Assembly: GCA_037349105.1 (NCBI GenBank)
Contig: JAYJMM010000095.1
Coordinates: 1,426,001 to 1,490,000 of the forward strand
Reading direction: 5' to 3'
Origin: Limnomonas spitsbergensis
Taxonomy: Eukaryota > Chlorophyta > Chlorophyceae > Chlamydomonadales
DNA: 64,000 bases
Made by a program: the position numbers and the translations under genes. This document shows, in pieces, positions 43,631 to 56,395 of the stretch (positions are counted from its first letter, which is position 1; each line of letters starts with the position of its first letter). Below the pieces are notes generated by a model. It was not told the origin of the DNA, did no database searches, and saw nothing but the letters and a program-made list of their open reading frames with translations.

Positions 43631-46600
43631 GAGGCTGTGAGGCATGAGGCTGTGAGGCATTCCTTAGGCTGTGCGGCTTTCCTCCCGGTTGTCAGCAAGT
43701 TTTTCAGGCTGAGCAGCATGTCTTCAGGTTGTGCGGCATTTCTCCCACCTATGCAGCATTTGCTCAGGCTGTGCGGCATTCCTTCAAGTTGTGCGGCATT
43801 CCAACCTGCTGTGTGGCATTTTGTCAGGCTGTGAGGGATTCCTTCAAGTTGTGCAGCATTCCCTCCGGCTGTGAAGCATTTTCTCAGGCTGTAAGACATT
43901 CCTTCAGGTTGTGCGGCATTCCAACCTGCTGTGCGGCATTTTGTCAGGCTGTGAGGCATTCCTTCAAGTTGTGCGGCATTCCTCCCGGCTGTGAAGCATT
44001 TTCTCAGGCTGTAAGACATTCCTTCAGGTTGTGCGGCATTCCTCCCGGTTGTGCGGCATTTTCTCAGGCTGTGCGGCATTCCTCCAGGTTGTGCGGCATT
44101 CCTCCCGGCTGTGCAGCACTTTCTCAGGCTGTGAGGCATTCCTTCAGGTTAAGCAACATTCCTCCCGGCTGTGCGGCATTTTCTCAGGCTGTGCAGCATT
44201 TCTTCAGGTTGTGCGGCATTCCTCCTGGCTGTGCAGCATTTTCACAGGCTGTGCGGCATTCCTTCAGGTTGTGCGGCATTCCTCCTAGCTGTGCAGCATT
44301 TTCACAAGCTGTGTGGCATTCCTTAAGGTTGTGCAGCTTTCCTCCCGGCTGTGCGGCTTTTTCTCAGGCCGTGCGGCATTCCTTCTGGTTCTGTGACATT
44401 CCTCCTGGCTGTGCAGGCGGCATTCCTTCCGCATTTTATCAGGTTGTGCGGCATTCCTCCTGGCTGTGAGGCATTTTCTCAGGCTGTGAGGCATTCCTTC
44501 AAGTTGTGCGGCATTCCTCCCGGCTGTGAGGCATTTCCTCAGGCTGTGAGGCATTCCTTCAAGTTGTGCAACATTCCTCCCGGCTGTCAGCAAGTTTCTC
44601 AGGCTGTAAGGCATTCCTTCAGGTTGAGCGGCATTCCTCCCGGTTGTGCGGAATTTTCTCAGGTTGTGCAGAATTACTCCAGGTTGTGCGGCATTCCTCC
44701 CGGCTGTGTGGCATTTTCTCAGGCTGTGCAGCATTTCTTCAGGTTCTGCGACATTCCTCCTGGCTGTGAGGCATTCCTTAGGCTGTGCGGCATTCCTTCA
44801 GGTTGTGCGGCATTCCTCCCGGCTGTCAGCAAGTTTCTCAGGCTGTGCGGCATTTCTTCAGGTTATGCGGCATATCTCCCAGCTGTGCAGCATTTTCTCA
44901 GGCTGTGAGGCATTTCTTCAGGTTGTGCGGCATTCCAACCTGCTGTGCGGCAGATTCCTTGGCTGTGAGGCATTTATTAACGTTGTGCGGCATTACTTTT
45001 GGCTGTGCGGCATTTTCTCAGGCTGTGTAGCATTTCTTTAGGTTGTGCAATATTCCTCCTGGCTGTGAGGCATTCCTTAGGCTGTGCGGCATTCCTTCAG
45101 GTTGTGCGGCATTCCTCCCGGCTGTCAGCAAGTTTCTCAGGCTGTGCGGCATTTCTTCAGGTTATGCGGCATATCTCCCAGCTGTGCAGCATTTTCTCAG
45201 GTTGTGAGGCATATCTTCAGGTTGTGCGGCATTCCAACCTGCTGTGCGGCAGATTCCTTGGCTGTGAGGCATTTATTAACGTTGTGCGGCATTACTTTTG
45301 GCTGTGCGGCATTTTCTCAGGCTGTGCAGCATTTCTTTAGGTTGTGCAATATTCTTCCTGGCTGTGAGGCATTTTCTCTGGCTGTGAGGCATTCCTTCAT
45401 GTTGTGAGGCATGAGGCACGAGGCTTGAGGCATGAGGCATGAGGCTGTGAGGCATGAGGCTGTGAAGCATTCCTTAGGCTGTGCGGCATTCCGTCAGGTT
45501 GTGCGGCATTCCTCCCAGCTGTCAGCAAGTTTCTCAGGCTAAGCAGCATTTCTTCAGGTTGTGCAGCATTTCTCCCAGCTGTGCAGCATTTTGTCTGGCT
45601 GTGAGGCATTCCTTGAAGCTGCGGCTGTCGGCTGTCGGCTGTGCGACTGTCAGCAAGTTTCTCAGGCTGTGAAGCATTTTCTCAGGCTGAAAGACATTCC
45701 TTCAGGTTGTGAGGCATTCCTCCGTGTTGTGAGGCATTTTCTCAGGCTGTGCGGCATTCCTTCAGGTTGTGTGGCATACCTCCCGGCTGTGCGACATTTT
45801 CTCAGGCTGTGCAACATTCCCTCAGGTTGTGCAACATTCCAACCTGCTGTAAGGCATTTTCTCTGGCTGTGAGGCGTTCCTTCAAGTTGTGCGGCATTCC
45901 TCCCGGCTGTTAGAAAGTTTCTCAGGTTGTAAGGCATGCCCTCACGTTGTGCATCATTCCTCCCGGCTGTGCGGCATTTTCTCAGGCTGTGAGGCATTCC
46001 TTCAAGTTGAGCGGCATTCCTTCCGGCTGTGAAGCATTTTCTCAGGCTGTAAGACATTCCTTCAGGTTGTGCAACATTCCAACCAACTGTGAGGCATTTT
46101 CTCAGGCTGTGCGGCATTCCTTCAGGTTGTGCGGCATTCCTCCCGGATGTGCGACATTTTCTCTGGCTGAGCAACATTCCCTCAGGTTAGTTGTGCAACA
46201 TTCCAACCTGCTGTGAGGCATTTTCTCTGGCTGTGCGGCATTCCTCCCGGCTGTGCGACATTTTCTCAGGCTGTGCAACATTCCCTCAGGTTGTGCAACA
46301 TTCCAACCTGCTGTGAGGCATTTTCTCTGGCTGTGAGGCGTTCCTTCAAGTTGTGCGGCATGCCTCCCGGCTGTTAGAAAGTTTCTCAAGCTTAGAGGCA
46401 TTCCTTCAAGTTGTGCGGCATTCCTCCCGGCTGTCAGCAAGTTTGTCAGCTATAAGGCATGCCCTCACGTTGTGCGTCATTCCTCCAGGCTGTGCGGCAT
46501 TTCATCCCGTGCGGCATTATTTCCTCCCGGCTGTGCGGCATTTCCTCCCGGCTGTGCGTCATTCCTCCCGGCTTTGCGGCATATGCTCAGGCTGTGCAGC

Positions 46601-47010
46601 ATTTCATCAGGTTGTGCAGATTCCTCCTGGCTGTAAGGCATTTTCTCAGGTTGTTAGGCATTCCTTCAAGCTGTGCGGCATTCCTCCCGGCTGTGCAGCA
46701 TTTTCTTAGGCTGTGCGGCATTCCTTCAGGTTGTGCGGCATAACTCCCGGCTTTGCGGTATTTTCTCAGGCTGTGAGGCATTCCTTCAAATTGTGCGGCA
46801 TTCCCCCCGGCTGTGAGGCATTTCTCAGGCTGTGACGCATGCCTTCAGGTTGTGCGGCTTTCCTTAGGCTGGGAGGCATTCCTTCAAGTTGTGTGGCATT
46901 CTTCCTCGCTGTGAGGCATTTCTTTTGGTTGTGCGGCATTTCTTTTGGTTGTGCGACATTCCTCCCAGTTGTGATGCATTTGCTCAGGCTGTGCGGTATT
47001 CCTTCAGGTT
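43631..47010. repeat. 20-bp satellite array
   Basis: About 165 monomers such as CTGTGCGGCATTCCTCCCGG, alternating with CTGTGCGGCATTTTCTCAGG and TTGTGCGGCATTCCTTCAGG types. Three monomers give a 60-bp period free of stops, so long open frames occur on both strands (about 246 codons plus, 223 minus). Frame openness on both strands and the lack of non-repeat content argue against coding. A longer block near 44760-45000 is repeated near 45060-45300. Confidence 0.92.
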
Positions 47011-47263
47011 GTGCCGGCAGAAGCAAACCTCACATCCAGGGCTTCCATGTAAGTGAGCTGGACACACTCAGCACTGGAGTCAAGGCAGGCGTCCAGCGTC
47101 TTCATCAATTAGTTCTTGGTTGACAGCACTGACGTTGTCGTCGTCACTTTTGGAAGCATCAGTGCAAAAAACGTGCAACCAGTACTCCTTTGATTTACTT
47201 TGCAACAGACTGATCAAGGGTTCATACGTTATATCGTCGACGGAAAGCAATTCGGGCGTCCCT
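47011..47263 (-). other. Possible coding remnant beside the foldback
   Basis: The minus strand reads RMTSPRGTPELLSVDD, ITYEPLISLLQSKSKEYW, then LHVFCTDASKSDDDNVSAVN and onward, with balanced amino-acid composition unlike the surrounding repeats. The beginning (RMTSP) lies at the edge of the inverted repeat and is mirrored at 47850-47870. The function is not recognised; it may be a fragment of a lost element protein. Confidence 0.3.
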
Positions 47264-47873
47264 CTAGGCGAGGTCATACGAATGCAATGTATAAGAATTT
47301 TGTCGGCGGCGGGCTTCTTATCGCCGCAGTGAGTGTGGGAATCACACACGAAGTATGGGAATCACACACTGAGAATGGGAATCACTCACTGAGTATGGGA
47401 ATCACTCACTGAGTATGGAAATTACTCACTAAGTATGAAAAATCACTTCAGGGGTATGCGAACTGTCGATTCTCAACAGTGACGGTACTATTTCGACAGC
47501 GGCTGTGGCTTTACAACCGTGACTGTTTGTCATTAACATCGCCTGTCGATAATTCGGCAACTTCGACTGTGAAATAGCGACAGTCGCTGTCGAAATAGTA
47601 CCGCCACTGTTGAGATTCGAAATTATACGGATAAATCACCACAGTCGCTGTCGAAATAGTACCGTCCCTGTTGAGAATCGACAGTTCGCATACTCCTGAA
47701 GTGATTTCCCTACTCAGTGAGTGATTCCCATACTCAGTGAGTGATTCCCATACTCAGTGTGTGATTCCCCCACTTCGTGTGTGATTCCCACACTCACTGT
47801 GGCGATAAGAACCCCACCGTCGACAAATGATCTATCATACATTGCAGTCGTATGACCTCGCCTTGAGCGGTGG
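47264..47873. repeat. Foldback palindrome with about 240-bp arms
   Basis: The left arm (AGGCGAGGTCATACG...) and right arm (...CGTATGACCTCGCC) are inverted copies. Each contains 20-bp direct repeats of type GGGAATCACTCACTGAGTAT and the palindromic block CTGTCGAAATAGTACCG. A central spacer lies near 47520-47640. This is MITE/foldback-like architecture nested in the larger element. Confidence 0.85.
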
Positions 47874-48229
47874 AAGAAATCCGACCGCCGTCGAATGGAA
47901 CTCTCGTCTACTAGCACGGCCCGCCATCCCCATCCACATTCCGCATTTAGTGCCCTATCCGCCTGTCAGCAAGTGCACTACTTCATCCATCGATGGTTCC
48001 GCAGTAGCGCATGAAGTCCTCAACATCAAGCCCATACGCTTAGCGTCAGGTACTAGGCTTAGGGTTGGCAAAAAAAATGTACGGACGATGGGGCAGCAGA
48101 CATTCCCTCAAGATCACATCTCACCTGTCAACGACACACTAATTATTCGTCAAGTCTTAATGATGTCTTCAAACATGAAAATGGTCCTCTGGCTACCCTC
48201 AACTATATACATTTGTCATGCTGCCCTGC
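47874..48229. other. Unique stretch between foldback and 34-bp array
   Basis: No supported gene. One open frame runs through without recognisable motifs. Confidence 0.4.
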
Positions 48230-51200
48230 TTACGCACCATGCTACTACTGCTAGCCAGCTTGCTTGCGCACCCGCCTAGACATGTCGTCAAGTTTCAGCG
48301 CCAACATGGACATGCTGCCCAACTTATGCACCAGCCTAGTTCTCCAGGCGAGCTTGCTGCTGGCGCACCAACCTCATACTGCTGGCCAGCTCGCTAGCAC
48401 ACCATTCTAAACCCATTGTCAATCTCAGTCCTACGCCCAGATGGACATGCTGCCCATCTTATGCACAACCCTAGTTCTGTTGCCCAACTTGTTTGCGCAC
48501 CACTTAAGTACTAATGGCCAGCTTGTTTGCGCACCAGCCTGATACTGTTAGCCAGCTTGCTTGTGCGCCACGCTACACATGTTGCCGTGCTTCCGCACCA
48601 ACATGGACATCCTACCCTACTTGCGCACTAGCTTGGTAATACATGCCAGTTTGCTTGCACTCCAGCCTGAATATGCTATCAAGCGTCCACGCCCACAAAG
48701 ACCTGTTGCCCAGCTTACGGACCAGCCTGGCCAGCTGGCTTGCGCACCACCCTAGTACTCATGGCTACCTTGCTTGTGCACTAACCTAGTTATCCTGGCC
48801 AGCATGCTTACGCACCACCCTAGTTTTGTTGGCATGCTTGCTTGCGCATCACCCTAGTGCTGTTGGCCAGCTTGCTTGCGCATCACCCTAGTGCTGTTGG
48901 CATGCTTGCTTGCGCATCACCCTAGTGCTGTTGGCCAGCTTGCTTGCGCATCACCCTAGTGCTGTTGGCCAGCTTGCTTGCGCATCACCCTAGGATAGTG
49001 CTGTTGGCCAGCTTGCTTGCGCATCACCCTAGTGCTGTTGGCCAGCTTGCTTGCGCATCACCCTAGTGCTGTTGGCCAGCTTGCTTGCGCATCACCCTAG
49101 GATAGTGCTGTTGGCCAGCTTGCTTGCGCATCACCCTAGTGCTGTTGGCCAGCTTGCTTGCGCATCACCCTAGTGCTGTTGGCCAGCTTGCTTGCGCATC
49201 ACCCTAGTGCTATTGGCCAGCTTGCTTGCGCATCACCCTAGTGCTGGTGGCCAGCTTGCTTGCGCATCACCCTAGTGCTGTTGGCCAGCTTGCTTGCGCA
49301 TCACCCTAGTGCTGTTGGCATGCTTGCTTGCGCATCACCCTAGTGTTGTTGGCCAGCTTGCTTGCGCATCACCCTAGTGCTGTTGGCAGGCTTGCTTTCG
49401 CATCACCCTAGTGCTGTTGGCCAGCTTGCTTGCGCATCACCCTAGTGCTGTTGGCCAGCTTGCTTGCGCATCACCCTAGGATAGTGCTGTTGGCCAGCTT
49501 GCTTGCGCATCACCCTAGTGGTGTTGGCCAGCTTGCTTGCGCATCACCCTAGTGTTGTTGGCCAGCTTGCTTGCGCATCACCCTAGTGCTGTTGGCCAGC
49601 TTGCTTGCGCATCACCCTAGTGCTGTTGGCCAGCTTGCTTGCGCATCACCCTAGTGCTGTTGGCCAGCTTGCTTGCGCATCACCCTAGTGCTGTTGGCCA
49701 GCTTGTTTGCGCATCACCCTAGTGCTGTTGGCCAGCTTGCTTGCGCATCACCCTAGTGCTGTTGGCCAGCTTGCTTGCGCATCGCCCTAGTGCTGTTGGC
49801 CAGCTTGCTTGCGCATCACCCTAGTGCTGTTGGCCAGCTTGCTTGCACATCACCTTAGGATAGTGCTGTTGGCCAGCTTGCTTGCGCATCACCCTAGTGC
49901 TGTTGGCCAGCTTGCTTGCGCATCACCCTAGTGCTGTTGGCCAGCTTGCTTGCGCATCACCCTAGTGCTGTTGGCCAGCTTGCTTGCGCATCACCCTAGT
50001 GCTGTTGGCCAGCTTGCTTGCGCATCACCCTAGGATAGTGCTGTTGGCCAGCTTGCTTGCGCATCACCCTAGTGGTGTTGGCCAGCTTGCTTGCGCATCA
50101 CCCTAGTGTTGTTGGCCAGCTTGCTTGCGCATCACCCTAGTGCTGTTGGCCAGCTTGCTTGCGCATCACCCTAGTGCTGTTGGCCAGCTTGCTTGCGCAT
50201 CACCCTAGTGCTGTTGGCCAGCTTGCTTGCGCATCACCCTAGTGCTGTTGGCCAGCTTGTTTGCGCATCACCCTAGTGCTGTTGGCCAGCTTGCTTGCGC
50301 ATCACCCTAGTGCTGTTGGCCAGCTTGCTTGCGCATCGCCCTAGTGCTGTTGGCCAGCTTGCTTGCGCATCACCCTAGTGCTGTTGGCCAGCTTGCTTGC
50401 ACATCACCTTAGGATAGTGCTGTTGGCCAGCTTGCTTGCGCATCACCCTAGTGCTGTTGGCCAGCTTGCTTGCGCATCACCCTAGTGCTGTTGGCCAGCT
50501 TGCTTGCGCATCACCCTAGGATAGTGCTGTTGGCCAGCTTGCTTGCGCATCACCCTAGTGATGTTGGCCAGCTTGCTTGCGCATCACCCTAGTGCTGTTG
50601 GCCAGCTTGCTTGCGCATCACCCTAGTACTGTTGGCCAGCTTGCTTGCGCATCACCCTAGTACTGTTGGCCAGCTTGCTTGCGCATCACCCTAGTGCTGT
50701 TGGCCAGCTTGCTTGCGCATCACCCTAGGATAGTGCTGTTGGCCAGCTTGCTTGCGCATCACCCTAGTGGTGTTGGCCAGCTTGCTTGCGCATCACCCTA
50801 GTGCTGTTGGCCAGCTTGCTTGCGCATCACCCTAGTGCTGTTGGCCAGCTTGCTTGCGCATCACCCTAGTGCTGTTGGCCAGCTTGCTTGCGCATCACCC
50901 TAGTGCTGTTGGCCAGCTTGTTTGCGCATCACCCTAGTGCTGTTGGCCAGCTTGCTTGCGCATCACCCTAGTGCTGTTGGCCAGCTTGCTTGCGCATCGC
51001 CCTAGTGCTGTTGGCCAGCTTGCTTGCGCATCACCCTAGTGCTGTTGGCCAGCTTGCTTGCGCATCACCTTAGGATAGTGCTGTTGGCCAGCTTGCTTGC
51101 GCATCACCCTAGTGCTGTTGGCCAGCTTGCTTGCGCATCACCCTAGTGCTGTTGGCCAGCTTGCTTGCGCATCACCCTAGGATAGTGCTGTTGGCCAGCT

Positions 51201-54165
51201 TGCTTGCGCATCACCCTAGTGATGTTGGCCAGCTTGCTTGCGCATCACCCTAGTGCTGTTGGCCAGCTTGCTTGCGCATCACCCTAGTACTGTTGGCCAG
51301 CTTGCTTGCGCATCACCCTAGTACTGTTGGCCAGCTTGCTTGCGCACCACCCTAGTACTGTTGGCCAGCTTGCTTGCGCATCACCCTATTACTGTTGGCA
51401 TGCTTGTTTGCGCACCAGCCTATTACTGTTGGCCAGCTTGCTTGCGCACCTCCCTAGTACTGATGGCTAGCTTGCTTGTGCACCAACCTAGTTCTCCTAG
51501 CCAGCATGCTTACGCTTCACCGTAATACTGTTGGCATGCTTGCTTGCGCACCAGCCTAGTACTGTTGGCCAGCTTGCTTGCGCACCACCCTAGTGCTTCT
51601 GACCAGCTTGCTTACGCACCAACCTATTACTGTAATTACTGTTGGTCTGCTTGCTTGCGCACCAGCCTAGTACTTTTGGCCAGGTTGCTTACACACCCTC
51701 CTAGGACTGTTGGCCTGGTTGCTTGCAAACCACCCTAATACTGCTGGCCAACTTGCTTGCACACCACGCACCCTGATACTCATGGCTAGCAAACTTGGGC
51801 ACCAACCTAGTACTCCTGGCCATGTTGCTTACACACCACCATAGTACTTTAGGCCATCTTGCTTAAGTGCACCAGCCTATTATTGCTGGCCTGCTTGCTT
51901 GCGCACTACCCTAGTATTGCTGGCATGCTTGCTTGCGCAGTACCCTAGTATTGCTGTCCAGCTTGCTTGCGCACTACCCTAGTATTGCTGTCCAGCTTGC
52001 TTGCGCACTACCCTAGTATTGCTGTCCAGCTTGCTTGCGCATTACCCTAGTATTGCTGTCCAGGGTGCTTGCGCACTACCCTAGTATTGCTGTCCAGCTT
52101 GCTTGCGCACCACCCTAGTATTGCTGGCCTGCTTGCTTGCGCACTACCATAGTATTGCTGTCCAGCTTGCTTGCGCATTACCCTAGTATTGCTGTCCAGC
52201 TTGCTTGCGCACTACCCTAGTATTGCTGCCCAGCTTGCTTGCGCACCACCCTAGTTTTGCTGTCCAGCTTGCTTGCGCACTACCCTTGTATTTCTGTCCA
52301 TCTTGCTTGCGCACCACCCTAGTATTGCTGTCCAGCTTGCTTGCGCACTACCGTAGTATTGCTGTCCAGCTTGCTTGCGCACTACCCTAGTATTGCTGTC
52401 CTGCTTGCTTGCTTGCGCACTACCCTAGTATCACTGTCCAGCTTGCATGCGCACCACCCTAGTATTGCTGGCCTGCTTGCTTGCACACCACCCTAGTATT
52501 GCTGTCCAGCTTGCTTGCGCACTACCCTAGTATTGCTGTCAAGCTTGCTTACGCACTACCCTAGTATTGCTGTCCAGCTTGCTTGCGCACCGGCCTAGTA
52601 TTGCTGTCCAGCTTGCTTGCGCACCACCCTAGTATTGCTGTCCAGCTTGCTTGCGCACTACCATAGTATTGCTGTTCAGCTTGCTTGCGCACTACCCTAG
52701 TATTGCTGTCCAGCTTGCTTGCGCACTACCCTAGTATTGCTGTCCAGCTTGCTTTCGCACTACCCTAGTATTGCTGTCCAGCTTGCTTGCGCACTACCCT
52801 AGTATTGCTGTCCAGCTTGCTTGCGCACTACCCTAGTATTGCTGTCCAGCTTGCTTGCGCATTACCGTAGTATTGCTGTCCAGCTTGCTTGCGCACTACC
52901 CTAGTATTGCCGTCCAGCTTGCTTGCGCACCACCCTAGTATTGCTGTCCAGCTTGCTTGCGCACTACCGTAGTATTGCTGTCCAGCTTGCTAGCGCATTA
53001 CCCTAGTACTGCTGGCCTGCTTGTTTGCGCACCACCCTGGTATTGCTGTCCAGCTTGCTTGCACACTACCCTAGTATTGCTGTCCAGCTTGCTTGCGCAC
53101 TACCCTAGTATTGCTGTCCAGCTTGCTTGCGCACTACCCTAGTATTGCTAGCCTGCTTGCTTGCGCACCACCCTAGTATTGCTGTCCAGCTTGCTTGCGC
53201 ACTACCCTAGTATTGCTGTCCAGCTTGCTTGCGCAGTACCCTAGTATTCCGCCAGCTTGCTTGCGCACTACCCTAGTATTGCTGTCCAGCTTGCTTGCGC
53301 ACTACCCTAGTATTGCTGTCCAGCTTGCTTGCGCACTACCCTAGTATTGCTGTCCAGCTTGCTTGCGCACCACCCTGGTATTGCTGTCTAGCTTGCTTGC
53401 GCAATACCCTAGTATTTCTGTCCAGCTTGCTTGCGCACCACCCTAGTATTGCTGTCCAGCTTGCTTGCGCACTACCCTAGTATTGCTGTCCAGCTTGCTA
53501 GCGCACTACCCTAGTATTGCTGTCCTGCTTGCTTGCGCACCACCCTAGTATTGCTGTCCAGCTTGCTTGCGCACTACCCTAGTATTGCTGTCCAGCTTGC
53601 TTGCGCACTACCCTAGTATTGCTGTCCAGCTTGCTTGCGCACCACCCTAGTATTGCTGTCCAGCTTGCTTGCACACTACCCTAGTATTGCTGTCCAGCTT
53701 GCTTGCGCACTACCCTAGTATTGCTGTCCAGCTTGCTTGCGCACTACCCTAGTATTGATGGCCTACTTGCTTGCGCACTACCCTAGTATTGCTGTCCAGC
53801 TTGTTTGCGCACCACCCTAGTATTGCTGTCCAGCTTGCTAGCGCACTACCGTAGTATTGCTGTCCAGCTTGCTAGCGCATTACCCTAGTATTGCTGGCCT
53901 ACTTGCTTGCGCACTACCCTAGTATTGCTGTCCAACTTGCTTGCGCACTACCCTAGTATTGCTGTCCAGCTTACTTGCGCACCGGCCTAGTATTTCTGTC
54001 CAGCTTGCTTGCGCACTACCCTAGTATTGCTGTCCAGGGTGCTTGCGCACTACCCTAGTATTGCTGTCCAGCTTGCTTGCGCACCACCCTAGTATTGCTG
54101 GCCTGCTTGCTTGCGCACTTCCCTAGTATTGCTGTCCAGCTTGCTTGCGCACTACCCTAGTGCTT
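48230..54165. repeat. 34-bp satellite array
   Basis: About 170 monomers of 34 bp sharing GCCAGCTTGCTTGCGCATCA followed by CCCTAGTGCTGTTG. From about 51900 a variant subfamily CAGCTTGCTTGCGCACTACC plus CTAGTATTGCTGT takes over. The edges (48230-48830, 51400-51900) are diverged. A 40-bp variant with an extra GGATAG and a rare CACCTTAGGATAG mark higher-order blocks (49848, 50402, 51063; periods 554 and 661 bp). Confidence 0.93.
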
Positions 54166-54630
54166 CTGTGTTTCATATTCATGTGTTCAACAAAAACACT
54201 ACCACTGTATGGGTGGCATGCCCATTCCCGTCACATTTCAATGACACTACGACTCTGGGATCAACTGTGAGAGCGCCCAGCTGTTTGGGTGAAAAAGAAA
54301 AGCAGGAAGAGGAAGATAAGAGGAAGATAAAGAAGACCACTAACAAAATCCACCACACATAGAAAGGAAGTATGGTGATTCCCCAGTTCCTTGTGAGTCA
54401 AATTATTAACAACCACATTGTGTACGGAAGTTAGGGCCTCACACTCATGCATGCCCCGGAGCAACTACTGGAAATCAGTGGACCCCTATTTGGACCTACC
54501 AAACCACGCTCCTTGGCATGCTCCTTAATGCTGATTATTGGTAGCAAACATGTATCGGGTCCTTCACATGTGCGCGATTTTATAATTTCCACCACATAAC
54601 CTCTGGTCTGCCTAGTAGCTGTTTATAAAA
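54166..54630. other. Unique non-repeat stretch
   Basis: No supported exon. Contains a purine-rich patch near 54290-54345. Confidence 0.4.
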
Positions 54631-55952
54631 TCAGTGGGGTCCGACCCATACTTGTGCATACTTGCCCGCAACCCGCCTGCTCTCAATGTCTCCGTGGATG
54701 CGTTGTATCGGGAAGGTCAATGTGTGTCCCTTGGTATCCTTAACATACACTTTGTTCTCCACAGCTTGAAGGTAGAAGTGCAATCTGAGTCTGCTTTTGC
54801 CATGTTCGCCTTCCGTGCCCGCATGTACGAGGTAGCCATCAAAGATGATGAGCTCCCCTGGCTGAACAAGAAGGCGCACCGGATTTTGCTGCTGCATGTC
54901 TTGGGCAATGGCCTCATCCTTCTCAGTTGTACTGTCCAGTAGAATGTTGGGCCCATGAGCCTTCATCATTCTCCGCATTAAGGTGTGGCTGCTTGGGTAG
55001 ACATAAAGAGAAAACTCCTCTAAAGCCAGAATAGCGACTCGCAGCAGCTCTTCTCTAGAGCTAGCCGGAAAGTCCACATGTGCAGCTTGAGGTTGTCCCA
55101 GTCGTCCCTTCTGCACATTATCCATGAGCAAAGCATCGTGGTCGGATCTCCCAGTCAATCCTTTGAAATCCAGTGGCCAAACTAGCTCTTTCAGGCGTCG
55201 CAGTCCCTCTGCCCTGATCTTGAGACCAATCTGCGCAGATTCAAGATACGGGGAAAGTTAAAGCTCAAGTTAATGCTCCCATTTTTCATTTTAGTCCCCA
55301 ACTCCTTGCATCGTGCTTCATATATTGCTCCTTGCCTGCCTCTACTGCCTTCCCACCATTAGCCCCCCTGCCACCTTACAACCCCTTGAGTATATCATAC
55401 ATACCCTACATAAATCACTGTGACAGTATCTCACGTTTTGCAGCTCTTCCACATTTTCCTTTGAAGACATCTGGATGTGTCCCTTGGTGGTCAGTGGCAG
55501 CATGCTTCGTTGGCCTTGGAATGTTTCAGTCTTAAGATCCCCATTCTTTATATTCTTTAGCACCTTGAAGTCTTGAAAGATTGCCTCAAGATCTTTGGGA
55601 TCAACCAAGCTTGAGATGTGTTCTGGTCCTCCGTATTGATGCAACATGTCCAATGTCTTTTCAGCCGAAGTTTGCACGCAGTATCTGAGTTGCAAGTAAG
55701 ACTCATACAGACCAAGCACACTAGATGACATGCTGCCTTGTACAGATTCGACAAACTCCTGCATTAAGAATGTAAGGCACACATTTCATCCAAATGCCCA
55801 GCATGCAAGCATAATATGCTTAAAGGACAAGGATTATTACAACATGTCTTGATATGTACAAGATACTAACCTACCGTGTGGATCTTTGCTTGCATGATTG
55901 AGTCGGTTGTGCTGGGTGCATTTGTTCCATTTTCCGGTTCTAATACAGGCCG
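54631..55952 (-). CDS. 2-oxoglutarate/Fe(II) dioxygenase-like protein (3' exons)
   Basis: Three exons join in phase 0: about 55952-55875 (ending MQAKIHT before a GTAGGT donor), 55758-55435, and 55230-54631 ending at TGA. The last exon holds the double-stranded beta-helix signature: a metal-binding HxD in AAHVDF, LIIFDGYLVHAGTEG with the distal His, and the 2-oxoglutarate Arg in RLRLHFYL. SLYVYPSSH resembles the segment before the core in PhyH-like enzymes. Such enzymes oxidise small molecules, proteins or nucleic acids; the substrate cannot be told. The 5' exons were not identified. The gene lies inside the TIR element, and its stop codon overlaps a copy of the terminal motif GGGGTCCGACCCATA. 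Confidence 0.62.
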
Positions 55953-55997
55953 CTCACATGGGACATGCATGACAATATGAAGGTGCATGCATGTGGG

Positions 55998-56395
55998 AGA
56001 GCAGGGGGGTAGAAGGGCAGTAGAGTAGGAGGGCAGAAGGGTAGGAGGGCAGGAAGGGTAGTAGAAAGGCAGGAGGGTAGGAGGGCAGGAGGGTAGAAGG
56101 GCAGGGGAGGAAGAAGGGTAGGAGGGCAGAGGGACAGGAGGGTAGAGGGGCAGGAGGGTAGGAGGGCAAAAAGGCATGAGGGTAGAACATCATGAGGGTA
56201 CAACGGCATGAGGGTAGAAGGGAAGGAGGGTAGAAAGGCAGTAAGGTAAAAGGGACAGGGTACAAGAACATGGCCAGGGGACATGGGCATGGGACAGGAG
56301 CAGGAACAGGAGCAGTGACAAAGGACAAGAGCAGAAACAGGAGCAGGGACAAGGGACATGAGCAGGGGCAGGAGATATGAGCATGACAGGAGGGC
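55998..56395. repeat. Purine-rich minisatellite
   Basis: An irregular array of GGAGGGTAGAAGGGCA-type units grading into GGGACAGGAGCAGGAACA-type units. The pyrimidine-rich opposite strand produces artefactual Pro/Leu/Ser-rich frames. Confidence 0.85.

Noticed and set aside
43468..45041. Long open frames of up to 246 codons on both strands
   Set aside because: The 20-bp array is open in several frames on both strands at once; composition and periodicity are those of the DNA repeat.
48830..54165. CRISPR-like array
   Set aside because: The 34-bp units are contiguous repeats with no unique spacers; eukaryotic satellite.
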